Position numbers and translations under genes: made by a program. Below are positions 1 to 7,130 of a stretch of 64,000 bases of DNA, in pieces (the first letter of the stretch is position 1; every line of letters begins with the position of its first letter). The notes under the pieces were generated by a model. The model ran no database searches, was not told the origin of the DNA, and saw nothing but the letters and a program-made list of their open reading frames with translations. This DNA is from JAYODW01 sp038116745 (GTDB taxonomy: Bacteria > Pseudomonadota > Gammaproteobacteria > Ga0077536). The stretch lies in the NCBI GenBank assembly GCA_038116745.1, contig JAYODW010000001.1, positions 124,001-188,000 of the forward strand, given 5' to 3'.

Positions 1-232
1 AAATTCCTGTGAATAGAAGGCGTTTTCAATCATTGCAGAGGTCCTTGCGAGGGTTGCTGAGTAGGGTGAGTCTGCGCTGGGGAGGGCGTAAACCCGTTTC
101 CGCGGCGTCGTTTTTGTTCCGGTCGGGTCGCGCACGGATGTGCAACGCAATATGCCTTGCCGGCGGTGATTTCTCGTCGTGCGCAACCGCGCATGTGTGC
201 GCAAGCGCGGGCAGGTCGCAGGACGCGTGCAT
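1..232. other. Left-edge stretch without recognised gene
   Basis: No open frame here has a convincing start, ribosome site or recognisable protein. It lies downstream of the minus-strand methyltransferase, so it may hold that operon's 3' flank. I see no clear hairpin terminator. Confidence 0.4.
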
Positions 233-1084
233 TCAGCTGCTCCTGCTACCGCGGCTGTGAGGACGGCAGTAGACAGCTTTGACCGAGTGTGTCCGCCCCT
301 GTTCGTTGTTGAGCCGCCCGTTAGCGGCCTTGAGAGCCGCGTCGTGCGGAACCAGAACGGCGATGCTCAGCGCGGTGGGATCGACTGAGTCGAGCGCAAG
401 CTGACGTTGCCGCCCGTTATTCATCACAGCGTGTGTGGTGTCGTCGAGTGCCCGTTGGCTGAGACCCGAGGCGTCCAGCATCGCCCCAAGCTCGCTTCGG
501 GTGATGAGATGGCTTAGCGCGGGCTGCTCTGCCCAGAAGGTCGGGTAAATCACTGGGAGTTCGCCCGCTGCAAGCACCGTTTCGAAGGCGAATATTCCGC
601 CCGGGCGCAAAATCCGCGCGACCTCGCGGAAACATGCTGCCTTGTCCGCGATGTTCATCAGCACGTTCTGCGACCAGACCACATCAAAGCTGGCCTCGCT
701 GAACGGCAGCGCGGTGGCGTCACCGGTGCGGAAGCGACATTGATCGCTCAGACCGACCCGCTCGGTCAGCATTTCGGCGGCGGCGATGAAAGCGGGGGTG
801 AGATCCAGCCCCTGCACGTTGCAGCCGAATTCAGCCGCGAGAGTACGGGCGGGACCACCGATCCCGCACCCCAGGTCCAGCACCGCCTGTCCTGCGTGCA
901 CACCTGCGTACCTGGCAAGGTCCCGGGTTGAAGCCAGCCCGCCGCCATGAAATTCGTCGAAGGACGCAAGGTCCTCGCGGGTCAGCTGGTCCGGATCGCG
1001 GCCGCTGCTGATGAGTGCCTCCAGGATCCGTGCGCTGACGTCGTGGCCGCCGTAGTGGCGCGCGACCGTAGATGCTGCAGTCAT
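233..1084 (-). CDS. Class I SAM-dependent methyltransferase
   Basis: The 283-residue protein has a seven-strand methyltransferase fold. Motif I (VLDLGCGIGGPART) lies near residues 68-81, an acidic loop follows (GLDLTPAF), then a post-motif (RFRTGDATALPF) and motif III (REVARILRPGGIF). This arrangement fits small-molecule methyltransferases of the UbiE/sarcosine-methyltransferase type; the acceptor cannot be read from sequence. It begins 9 nt after the acetoacetate-decarboxylase-like gene on the same strand, so the two are probably co-transcribed and may modify the same small molecule. That link is inference. Confidence 0.85.
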   Translation of the reverse strand: MTAASTVARHYGGHDVSARILEALISSGRDPDQLTREDLASFDEFHGGGLASTRDLARYAGVHAGQAVLDLGCGIGGPARTLAAEFGCNVQGLDLTPAFIAAAEMLTERVGLSDQCRFRTGDATALPFSEASFDVVWSQNVLMNIADKAACFREVARILRPGGIFAFETVLAAGELPVIYPTFWAEQPALSHLITRSELGAMLDASGLSQRALDDTTHAVMNNGRQRQLALDSVDPTALSIAVLVPHDAALKAANGRLNNEQGRTHSVKAVYCRPHSRGSRSS

Positions 1085-1093
1085 CCCGTCAGC

Positions 1094-1837
1094 TTAAGTC
1101 AGGTAATCGTGAAGTACCGCGCCGTCCTCGAGCGTACAGGCGCTCTTGTAATACCAGCCACCGGTTACCTCTTCGATCGGGATCGTGGACAGCTGGTCGG
1201 CGGGAGACCGGCCGAACTCAAGGGTGGCGGGCCCGCAGTGGATCTCACTGACCTCCATGTTGGTCAGCGTGGTGGTGGTGAGTTGATCGACGTCTGGTGG
1301 CGCGGAGAGTGACACGTTGGGAATGAATTTACGCGCAACCCACTCGGCGGTGCCGCCCATCTCTTCAGCGGTGGTCATGGTGGACATACGCACGGCCATA
1401 TCGATCACCCGCATGCCGCCACGCTCGACCGTACTGCGCATGACGTCGTCAGTCATGCTCATGTCCAGCTGTCCGAGTTTCTTGGGGAATCCCCAGATCT
1501 CACGTCCCCCGCAGATTGCGACGTCGTTATCGAGAACGAGATAAATGCTGAAGTTGACCAGCCGTCGTTTGTAGGTGGCGTGGGCGAACACGTGGGCCTC
1601 GTAATATCGCCCGAAGCCCGAGCACAGGAAATCCGCGACCGATACGAACATGCAGTTCTCCCGGTTGGGTACGAGCGGCGCCGGGATCAGTGATCGCAGA
1701 ACCTGAGGCGTGGTACGGAACTGCACCAAGTGCTGCGTAATTTCGCGGTAATGGAAGGGGGGCTTGCCGTAGAGTTCCGACAATTCCGGCATGCTGAAGC
1801 TGCGTTTGCTGATAGCGTTGGCGCGTTTTCGGGCCAT
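1094..1837 (-). CDS. Acetoacetate decarboxylase family protein
   Basis: The 247-residue protein matches the length of acetoacetate decarboxylase (ADC). It carries the characteristic run GREIWGFPKKLG near residues 111-122, where the paired lysines correspond to the Schiff-base lysine and its neighbour in true ADC. The family includes decarboxylases and distant aldolase/dehydratase-like members, so the substrate is uncertain. It is the first gene of a two-gene minus-strand unit with the methyltransferase 9 nt downstream. A GAGACG-type ribosome site sits just upstream of the chosen ATG. The predicted location is cytoplasmic. Confidence 0.82.
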   Translation of the reverse strand: MARKRANAISKRSFSMPELSELYGKPPFHYREITQHLVQFRTTPQVLRSLIPAPLVPNRENCMFVSVADFLCSGFGRYYEAHVFAHATYKRRLVNFSIYLVLDNDVAICGGREIWGFPKKLGQLDMSMTDDVMRSTVERGGMRVIDMAVRMSTMTTAEEMGGTAEWVARKFIPNVSLSAPPDVDQLTTTTLTNMEVSEIHCGPATLEFGRSPADQLSTIPIEEVTGGWYYKSACTLEDGAVLHDYLT

Positions 1838-1981
1838 GGTCGAGACGTCTCCCTTGGATTGACCGGCCGATAGTATAACGAGCCGGTCAGGCGCTCAGCG
1901 GCGTCTCCTGGGAGGTGAACGGCTGCATCGTGTGACGCCGTCCCTTTCCGTCCCGGCCCGCGGGACGCGCAGTTGGCCCGG

Positions 1982-2899
1982 CTACATCTTCAGATCGGCG
2001 CGGGGGTCGAACGGCATGGCTTCTGCCATACGCTGATACATCGTCCGGGCGTCCTCGCTGTCTGCCGGGGGCGTGACCATGCGCAGGGTGACGTACTGAT
2101 CTCCGACAAGCTTTCCCGGGAGTCCGCGGCCGTTGAGGCGCAGCCTGCGTCCGCTCTGGCTGCCGGCGGGGATCGCCAGCTCTACCGCGCCGCCGAGGGT
2201 GGGTACTTTGATTCTGGCGCCGAGCGCCGCCTCCCAGGGCGCCACCGGCAGCTCCAGATGAATATCCCGACCTTCAGCGCGGAATACAGGGTCTCTCTCA
2301 AAAGCGACTTCGAGCAGCAGGTCACCCGCAGGAGCGCCGCCGATCCCAGGTCGGCCCTGGCCGGCGAGGCGGATCCTCTGGCCCGCAGTGATGCCGCGTG
2401 GGATGGTGACTTTGACCTGCCGCGAGGCACTGTCGCCGTTCGAGGGCGTGCCGCGGGTGGACAACAGACGCGTAGCGCCCTTGTACGCATCTGCCAGCGT
2501 GATCTGGATCCGCGCTTCGAGATCTTCGCCGCGCAGACTGAAACCCGTGGATTCCTGACGAGCGCCGAAAATCGAGGAGAAAAATTCGCTGAAATCCGCG
2601 CCGTCACGAAAACCAGAGTTTCGGTAGGCGAACTCCGGCTCCTGGTCGTGGGGCGCCGCGTGACCGTCCTGGGTCCGCCATGCGCTCCCCAGTCGATCGT
2701 ACGCTGAGCGTTTCTCCGGGTCCTTGAGTACCTCGTAGGCCTCCTGGACCTCCTTGAAGCGATTCTCGGCGTCCGGCTCGTTGCTGACGTCGGGGTGATA
2801 TTTGCGTGCAAGCTTGCGGTAAGCCCGTTTGATCGCATCCGCATCCGCGTCCCGAGCCAGGCCGAGAGTCTCGTAATAATCTTGGAACTGCATACGCAT
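1982..2899 (-). CDS. cbpA: CbpA-type DnaJ co-chaperone
   Basis: The protein has 305 residues. Residues 7-70 form a J domain with the HPD signature at 35-37 (ARKYHPDVSN), which stimulates DnaK ATPase. There is no cysteine-rich zinc-finger region; the C-terminal two-thirds match the double beta-barrel substrate-binding domains of DnaJ/CbpA (for example TIPRGITAGQRIRLAGQGRP). This architecture is that of CbpA rather than DnaJ. It stands alone on the minus strand. The start could be either of two ATGs 6 nt apart; the longer form is given. No CbpM modulator gene is seen beside it. Confidence 0.88.
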   Translation of the reverse strand: MRMQFQDYYETLGLARDADADAIKRAYRKLARKYHPDVSNEPDAENRFKEVQEAYEVLKDPEKRSAYDRLGSAWRTQDGHAAPHDQEPEFAYRNSGFRDGADFSEFFSSIFGARQESTGFSLRGEDLEARIQITLADAYKGATRLLSTRGTPSNGDSASRQVKVTIPRGITAGQRIRLAGQGRPGIGGAPAGDLLLEVAFERDPVFRAEGRDIHLELPVAPWEAALGARIKVPTLGGAVELAIPAGSQSGRRLRLNGRGLPGKLVGDQYVTLRMVTPPADSEDARTMYQRMAEAMPFDPRADLKM

Positions 2900-3077
2900 C
2901 TTCGCTGTTGAGCAGGCGTCAAGACGACAGCCTGGGTCTTACAGAGAAGATGGGGGCGGGAGGCTCCCTTTCAATGGGGTACCCGCAGATCTCGGTGGGC
3001 CCCTGCGGCCGCAGACGGGGCCGCTCAGCAGGCGAACCGGTGTGTCCCGAAGCCTGTTGAGGGTCAGGGCGCGCGGT

Positions 3078-3677
3078 TTATTGCTCGAGCCCGTAAGCGG
3101 CGCGTCGCGTCAGAAAGTCGTGAACGTTACAGCCTTTGATCAGCATGTCGTGCAGCTGGCCTTCACGGTCCTTGACGTAATCTTTGAGCAGGGCTTCGGG
3201 GGTGAAGCCGAGCTCTTCGAACAGGATCCGGGCTCCTTCCTGGTCCGGGGTCATGCGCGCGAGCAGCTTCTCAATATCCAGGGCGAGCGCGACGTTGAAA
3301 CCTTCCCGGGCCAGGTAGCGCCCGAGCCCGGTGCGGCGAGTGCGCTCGGCCGTAGCCACCCGGATATCCGCGACGTGGCGGGTCCATTCGAGAGTATTCA
3401 GGTGGATGGTCGAGAATCCGGCCACACCGCTTTCGTCGATCGCCAGCAGAGAATGGATGACACCCTGCTCAATATCCTCGACCCAGGATCCGATCCCCCG
3501 CTCGCTGGTGAGATCGCGCCGCATGTACAGGCGGTCGTGAGCGGGCAGGGCCCGCGCGAACTGCATCAGCGCGTCGCCATCGGCCGTCGTCATGACTCGG
3601 ATGGTGTAGTGACGGCCTTTGAGGGCTACCGTTTTCGGATAAGCCGAGAGTGCCTGCTCCAGCGCCTCACGCGGCAT
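3078..3677 (-). CDS. GNAT-family acetyltransferase
   Basis: This 199-residue protein has the GNAT fold. The acetyl-CoA loop is RTRRTGLGRYLAREGF (about residues 113-128), an R-x-x-G-x-G/A-type motif, preceded by the strand ADIRVATAE and followed by the typical ARILFEELGF strand-helix. The substrate is unknown. It is the last gene on the minus strand behind phaC, 42 nt downstream, and probably read through from the PHA operon. A role in PHA metabolism is suggested only by position. Confidence 0.75.
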   Translation of the reverse strand: MPREALEQALSAYPKTVALKGRHYTIRVMTTADGDALMQFARALPAHDRLYMRRDLTSERGIGSWVEDIEQGVIHSLLAIDESGVAGFSTIHLNTLEWTRHVADIRVATAERTRRTGLGRYLAREGFNVALALDIEKLLARMTPDQEGARILFEELGFTPEALLKDYVKDREGQLHDMLIKGCNVHDFLTRRAAYGLEQ

Positions 3678-3719
3678 GCTGTTCTCCTTTCGCTATGTTC
3701 TTCAGCGGTGTGCCGGCTA

Positions 3720-4808
3720 TCACACGGCACGACTGGCCAGCCAGCGGTCGAGCTGCGGCCACAGACGAAAAATGGCGTTACCGCCCGCGACCAGACTGAC
3801 GTGGCCGCCTTTCATGACAATCTCTTCTTTGTCCTCGCTGCCGACCAGACGGATCAGATCGGCCGAAGCCGCTGCCGGCACGATGTGATCGTACAGCGCG
3901 GCGACGTGCAGGAACGGAACTTTGATTGTGCCGAGATCAACCTGCTCGTCACGCAGGCGCAGCGAGCCGTCCATGAGACGGTTGTCAAGGATGAAGTCGC
4001 GCGCCATATCGCGGGCCAGATTACCCGGGATCGGCAGCTGATCAACCGCCCAGCGATCGAAGCGCAGATGCGCCTTGACGAACGCGTCGTCCTGCACGTT
4101 GTTCAGCAGGCGCATGTGGTTCGCACTACGCTGCAGCGGGCGGAGCGCCTGGATCGATGTGTTGATGAAGTCGCCGGGGATATTGCCGAGCGTATCAATC
4201 AGTCGGTCGATGTCGAACGCGCTCGACGACATCCATTTTTTGTACAGCTCCATCCCATCGCCATTGACCGGCGTGGTGAAGCAGGCCAGATTTTTTACGC
4301 CGCTGTCGGGTCGCAGGGCGGTGAACATGCTGCTCAACATGCCGCCCATGCAGTAGCCAACCAGGGTGACATCCTGCTCCCCGGAATCTTTTTGCACGGA
4401 CTGAACGCAGCCGCCGACCAGATCCATCACGTATTCCGCCAGGCCGAGTCCTGCCTGCTCGCGGCGCGGAGGCGCCCAGTCGAGCATGTAGACGTCGTGT
4501 CCCTGCAGCAGCAGATACTCCACCAGGCTCTGGCCGCGGGCGAGGTCGAGGATATAGCCGCGGGCCACCGGTGACATAACCAGGAGTACCGGCACCCGAT
4601 AGACGTCATCCAGCAGCGGTTCATAGTGGTACAGGCGCGCAGTTTCGGCGCTGTATACGAGTTCTTTGGCGGACGGCCCGACATCGAGATCCGTCTGCCC
4701 CTGCGGCAGGGCGAGGCCCGGGATGTTGCGGGCGATGGCGCGCTCGACCAGCTGTTCGACACGGCTGTCGAAATCGGATTCCCGGTCGGGCGAAGCTACG
4801 GCGGACAT
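3720..4808 (-). CDS. phaC: PHA synthase, class III-type PhaC subunit
   Basis: This enzyme polymerises (R)-3-hydroxyacyl-CoA into polyhydroxyalkanoate on the granule surface. At 362 residues it has the length of class III PhaC, not the roughly 560-600 of class I/II. The lipase-like box is GYCMGG with nucleophile Cys153; Asp307 (ALYDHIVP) and His336 (MKGGHVSL) complete the triad. These positions closely follow the Cys149/Asp302/His331 of Allochromatium PhaC. Class III synthases need a PhaE partner, and a short PhaE-like gene sits 32 nt upstream. Phasin and hydrolase genes lie further upstream in the same operon. Confidence 0.9.
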   Translation of the reverse strand: MSAVASPDRESDFDSRVEQLVERAIARNIPGLALPQGQTDLDVGPSAKELVYSAETARLYHYEPLLDDVYRVPVLLVMSPVARGYILDLARGQSLVEYLLLQGHDVYMLDWAPPRREQAGLGLAEYVMDLVGGCVQSVQKDSGEQDVTLVGYCMGGMLSSMFTALRPDSGVKNLACFTTPVNGDGMELYKKWMSSSAFDIDRLIDTLGNIPGDFINTSIQALRPLQRSANHMRLLNNVQDDAFVKAHLRFDRWAVDQLPIPGNLARDMARDFILDNRLMDGSLRLRDEQVDLGTIKVPFLHVAALYDHIVPAAASADLIRLVGSEDKEEIVMKGGHVSLVAGGNAIFRLWPQLDRWLASRAV

Positions 4809-4840
4809 GTCAGTCTCCTTGGCAGCGGCGTTCGTTCTGT

Positions 4841-5239
4841 TCAGCTGTCGTTAGTCGGTGCAGGCTTCCGCGAGCGAGTGGGGCGTTTGCGTGGCGTATC
4901 GGCGACGGTCGCGCCGGATGAAGCTAGCTTCGTCAGCTGGGCACGCTGCTCGCGCAGTTCAACCTGGATCTGGTTCAGGGTGTCTTCGACGTGCGCCAGG
5001 CGGTCGCTCATGTCGAGGATGTCAGCGCGCGACGGAATATTCAGGTTCGCCAGGTACTGCGCCATGCCTTCGCTGAACATGCGGTGTGTATGAAACGCCT
5101 CCTGCATGTAGCGTCCCATGCCGTTAGTGAAATGTTCGTCGCCCATCATCTCGGTGAGCGCGTCACTCCATGACTTTTCTGATTTGACGAACCACTCCCG
5201 CCAAAGTCGGACTGGATCCAGCTTTTGATCTTCAGACAC
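4841..5239 (-). CDS. phaE: Short PhaE/PhaR-like PHA synthase subunit
   Basis: This 132-residue protein starts at a GTG with GGGAG 8 nt upstream. Its centre reads LANLNIPSRADILDMSDRL and continues into a predicted coiled coil (residues about 75-115), like the C-terminal LNLPTRSEID-type segment of class III PhaE. A basic, Pro/Ser-rich tail follows. Bacterial PhaE is usually near 350 residues and Bacillus PhaR near 200, so this would be a minimal version keeping only the PhaC-contacting helix region. Its position directly upstream of phaC supports the call; the family assignment is from pattern memory and the symbol is tentative. Confidence 0.62.
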   Translation of the reverse strand: MSEDQKLDPVRLWREWFVKSEKSWSDALTEMMGDEHFTNGMGRYMQEAFHTHRMFSEGMAQYLANLNIPSRADILDMSDRLAHVEDTLNQIQVELREQRAQLTKLASSGATVADTPRKRPTRSRKPAPTNDS

Positions 5240-5280
5240 CTTTGAGTCTCCCTGTAATCAATCAATATCGCGCGCGACCG

Positions 5281-6111
5281 TCATGCGCGCTCGATGGTCT
5301 GCGCCAGACGCGCCGCGACGGCCTGGTAAACCCCCGCATGGATCACCATGCCGATATGAGTGCAACGGACTTCGGTATTGCAGTCGGGGTCGCTTTCCAT
5401 GCAGCTTTCCCAGTCGGCAACGCCATCCTCACGCGAGTAGATGGCGAACTGGGGGGTGGCGACTTCGCGCGGGGCGTTCATGTCCCGCACGAAGCCACAG
5501 GTGCAGTGACCGGTACCGCAGGATGCCATCAGGTTGCGCCCGATTAATCCGCCCTGAGCCAGCTTCAGACTGTCCCAGATCCCGATCACCGCAGGATGGG
5601 CCCGCACCAGCGCTCGGAAGGGCGAGCCGAGGGTGATTACCCGGTCAATCTTCTCCGGGATCTCCTGCACGATGCTCTTGGCGAGCATGCCGCCCAGGCT
5701 GTGGCCGATCAGATTGACCCGCTGGCCGGTCCGTTCGGCAAGCGCGTTGACCCGGTGTATCAGCTTGCCGGCGGTGACGTGCGGGCAGTCGTTATTCCAG
5801 ACAATGCGTGACAGCGAAGAGCGATAGCCGATGCGGCGCAGCCAGCGATGCATCTCCAGCATCATCCAGTCGCCGGACAGGAATCCGGGGATCAACAGGA
5901 CCGGCTGGGAGGTACCGCGCGGTATCCCGGCGCCGAAGTAGACCGGGCTCAAACGCAGCTGCATCCATTCGAGTCCCCAGCGCGCCTCACGCCACAAGGG
6001 CGTGAGGGTGTGCTCCACGGCGTCGTCATAGGCAAACGGGTCAGGCGCCAGCCCGCTGTTCGCCGCTGCTCGTGTTTGTTCCGGGCTACTCATGCTGGAT
6101 GCCGTAGACAT
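5281..6111 (-). CDS. Alpha/beta hydrolase in the PHA operon
   Basis: The protein has an alpha/beta-hydrolase core: LLIPGFLSGDWMM for the HG-type loop, nucleophile elbow LIGHSLGGMLA, acid region YSREDGVADW and His in THIGMVIHAGVY. Seven cysteines are clustered between the elbow and the end (CGTGHCTCG, CMESDPDC), which is unusual. No signal peptide is seen. The frame stays open to 6336, but that would overlap the phasin gene; ATG 6111 or ATG 6093 are the realistic starts, neither with a strong ribosome site. Placement between phasin and PHA synthase suggests a lipase or intracellular PHA depolymerase role, as inference. Confidence 0.72.
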   Translation of the reverse strand: MSTASSMSSPEQTRAAANSGLAPDPFAYDDAVEHTLTPLWREARWGLEWMQLRLSPVYFGAGIPRGTSQPVLLIPGFLSGDWMMLEMHRWLRRIGYRSSLSRIVWNNDCPHVTAGKLIHRVNALAERTGQRVNLIGHSLGGMLAKSIVQEIPEKIDRVITLGSPFRALVRAHPAVIGIWDSLKLAQGGLIGRNLMASCGTGHCTCGFVRDMNAPREVATPQFAIYSREDGVADWESCMESDPDCNTEVRCTHIGMVIHAGVYQAVAARLAQTIERA

Positions 6112-6145
6112 GCGCGCATATTGCGTCTGCCAGATACGCTTCGGC

Positions 6146-6580
6146 TTACTTGGCGGCGGCGGTGAAGAGGTTGGTGAACTTCTCCATCGGCGGCACGAAG
6201 CGTTGAGCGGCGGCAAAAGAGCGCTCTGCTGCGCTGCGCAGTTCAGCGGTTGCCTCAGCCTGTTCGCGATACAGGGTCTTGGCCAGCTCCAGCGTGCGTG
6301 CCTGCGCACCGGTGACCGACTCCATAGCCGCTTCAAGATGCTTGTTGTAAGCCATCGGGTCTTTGGCCATAGCCTGCCCCAGCGCGAGCATTTCCCGCTG
6401 ACCGGCTACGACATCGGCAAACAGCTGGTCCGCGACACGGGTGCTGCGTGCGCGGGCGGTTTCGAACGCGCTGGTCAGATTTTCGTGACCTTCGCTCAGG
6501 CGCTCGAAGTAGGTTGCGGCCGAAGCCTTCAGGGTTTCAGGGATCTCCATGACAGGAGCGGTAGTTTTCTTGGCAGTCAT
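6146..6580 (-). CDS. Phasin-family granule protein
   Basis: The 144-residue protein is almost wholly helical and amphipathic, rich in Ala, Glu and Gln, without cysteine. It matches the phasin_2 pattern: an N-terminal Thr/Lys/Pro lead, ATYFERLSEGHENLTSAFE, a central FADVVAGQREMLALGQAMAK and a C-terminal FVPPMEKFTNLF. Phasins coat PHA granules and control their number and size. It is the first gene of the minus-strand PHA operon and faces the PhaQ-like regulator, with inverted repeats in between. A GGACAACAAC leader precedes the ATG. Confidence 0.82.
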   Translation of the reverse strand: MTAKKTTAPVMEIPETLKASAATYFERLSEGHENLTSAFETARARSTRVADQLFADVVAGQREMLALGQAMAKDPMAYNKHLEAAMESVTGAQARTLELAKTLYREQAEATAELRSAAERSFAAAQRFVPPMEKFTNLFTAAAK

Positions 6581-6637
6581 GTTGTTGTCCTCAATCGTGG
6601 AAGAACATTGCTAGTGGTGGGTCAGTGACCCGAAATG

Positions 6638-6648
6638 TTGCACTGCAA
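6638..6648. promoter_or_regulatory. Inverted repeat TTGCA-C-TGCAA upstream of the phasin
   Basis: A perfect 5-bp inverted repeat lies 58 nt upstream of the phasin start, next to an A-tract. TGC/GCA-type repeats are the kind of site described for PHA-responsive regulators in proteobacteria. Whether the PhaQ-like protein or an unlinked PhaR binds here is unknown. Confidence 0.4.
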
Positions 6649-6683
6649 AAAAATATAAACCAAACAGAACCTAGGTGCAATAC

Positions 6684-6710
6684 GCATCTAGATGCTAGTC
6701 TCGTTACGAG
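6684..6710. promoter_or_regulatory. Adjacent palindromes, candidate PadR/PhaQ operator
   Basis: GCATCTAGATGC (6684-6695) is a perfect 12-bp palindrome. It is followed 4 nt later by CTCGT-T-ACGAG (6700-6710). Both sit in the 150-bp gap between the phasin and the PadR-type gene, immediately before the regulator's GTG start and ribosome site. The placement is that of an autorepression site. Confidence 0.5.
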
Positions 6711-6730
6711 ATCTTTTGGGGAAGTGCGTC

Positions 6731-7096
6731 GTGTCGGAACAAAACGGGAACGAAACACCGGGGCAACCAACCGGCGATATGCTCAACGCCCAGCTGCTGG
6801 CCATGCTGAAAGACTGGTCTGCGTACGGTTACGAGCTGGTGCAGCGACTGAACGAAATGGGGATGGGGCATTACAACAAAGGCTCCATCTACCGTGCCCT
6901 GCGTCAGCTTGAACAGACCGGGCTGGTGTGTTCAATCTGGGATACCAGCGCTTCCGGACCGGCTCGCCGAATGTATCAGCTGACCCAGCCGGGCCTGCTG
7001 TTTCTGCAGAACTGGCTCGCGCTGGTCGATATGCATCGCGACATGATCCAGCGCTTCCTCGATGCAGCTGGCAGACAAGGCAACAGGGAAGACTGA
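6731..7096 (+). CDS. phaQ: PadR-family regulator, PhaQ-like
   Basis: This is a 121-residue winged-helix regulator from GTG 6731, which has GGGGAA 8 nt upstream; an ATG at 6692 in the same frame lies inside the palindrome and lacks a ribosome site. The N-terminal half follows the PadR fold (WSAYGYELVQRLNEMG, KGSIYRALRQLEQTGLV). The wing WDTSASGPARRMYQLT closely matches the WDTS-x-GPAKR-Y-LT run I recall for Bacillus PhaQ, a PHB-responsive repressor. It is divergent from the phasin-hydrolase-phaE-phaC operon. Function is inferred: repression of the PHA operon, relieved by polymer. The symbol is tentative. Confidence 0.72.
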   Translation: MSEQNGNETPGQPTGDMLNAQLLAMLKDWSAYGYELVQRLNEMGMGHYNKGSIYRALRQLEQTGLVCSIWDTSASGPARRMYQLTQPGLLFLQNWLALVDMHRDMIQRFLDAAGRQGNRED

Positions 7097-7130
7097 TGGG
7101 ATGTGCGGCACAACGTCGGGGATCTCTCCG

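Noticed and set aside
3005..3024. GCGGCC...GGCCGC inverted repeat upstream of the GNAT gene's 3' flank
   Set aside because: Short stem in very GC-rich DNA without a T-tract; likely chance.
3042..4574. 510-codon plus-strand open frame
   Set aside because: Antisense to the GNAT and phaC genes, which have clear catalytic motifs; its translation shows no domain. A typical shadow in GC-rich DNA.
5281..6336. Extended form of the PHA-operon hydrolase
   Set aside because: It would overlap the phasin gene by 190 bp, and the added residues are an Arg/Ser/Pro-rich shadow sequence.
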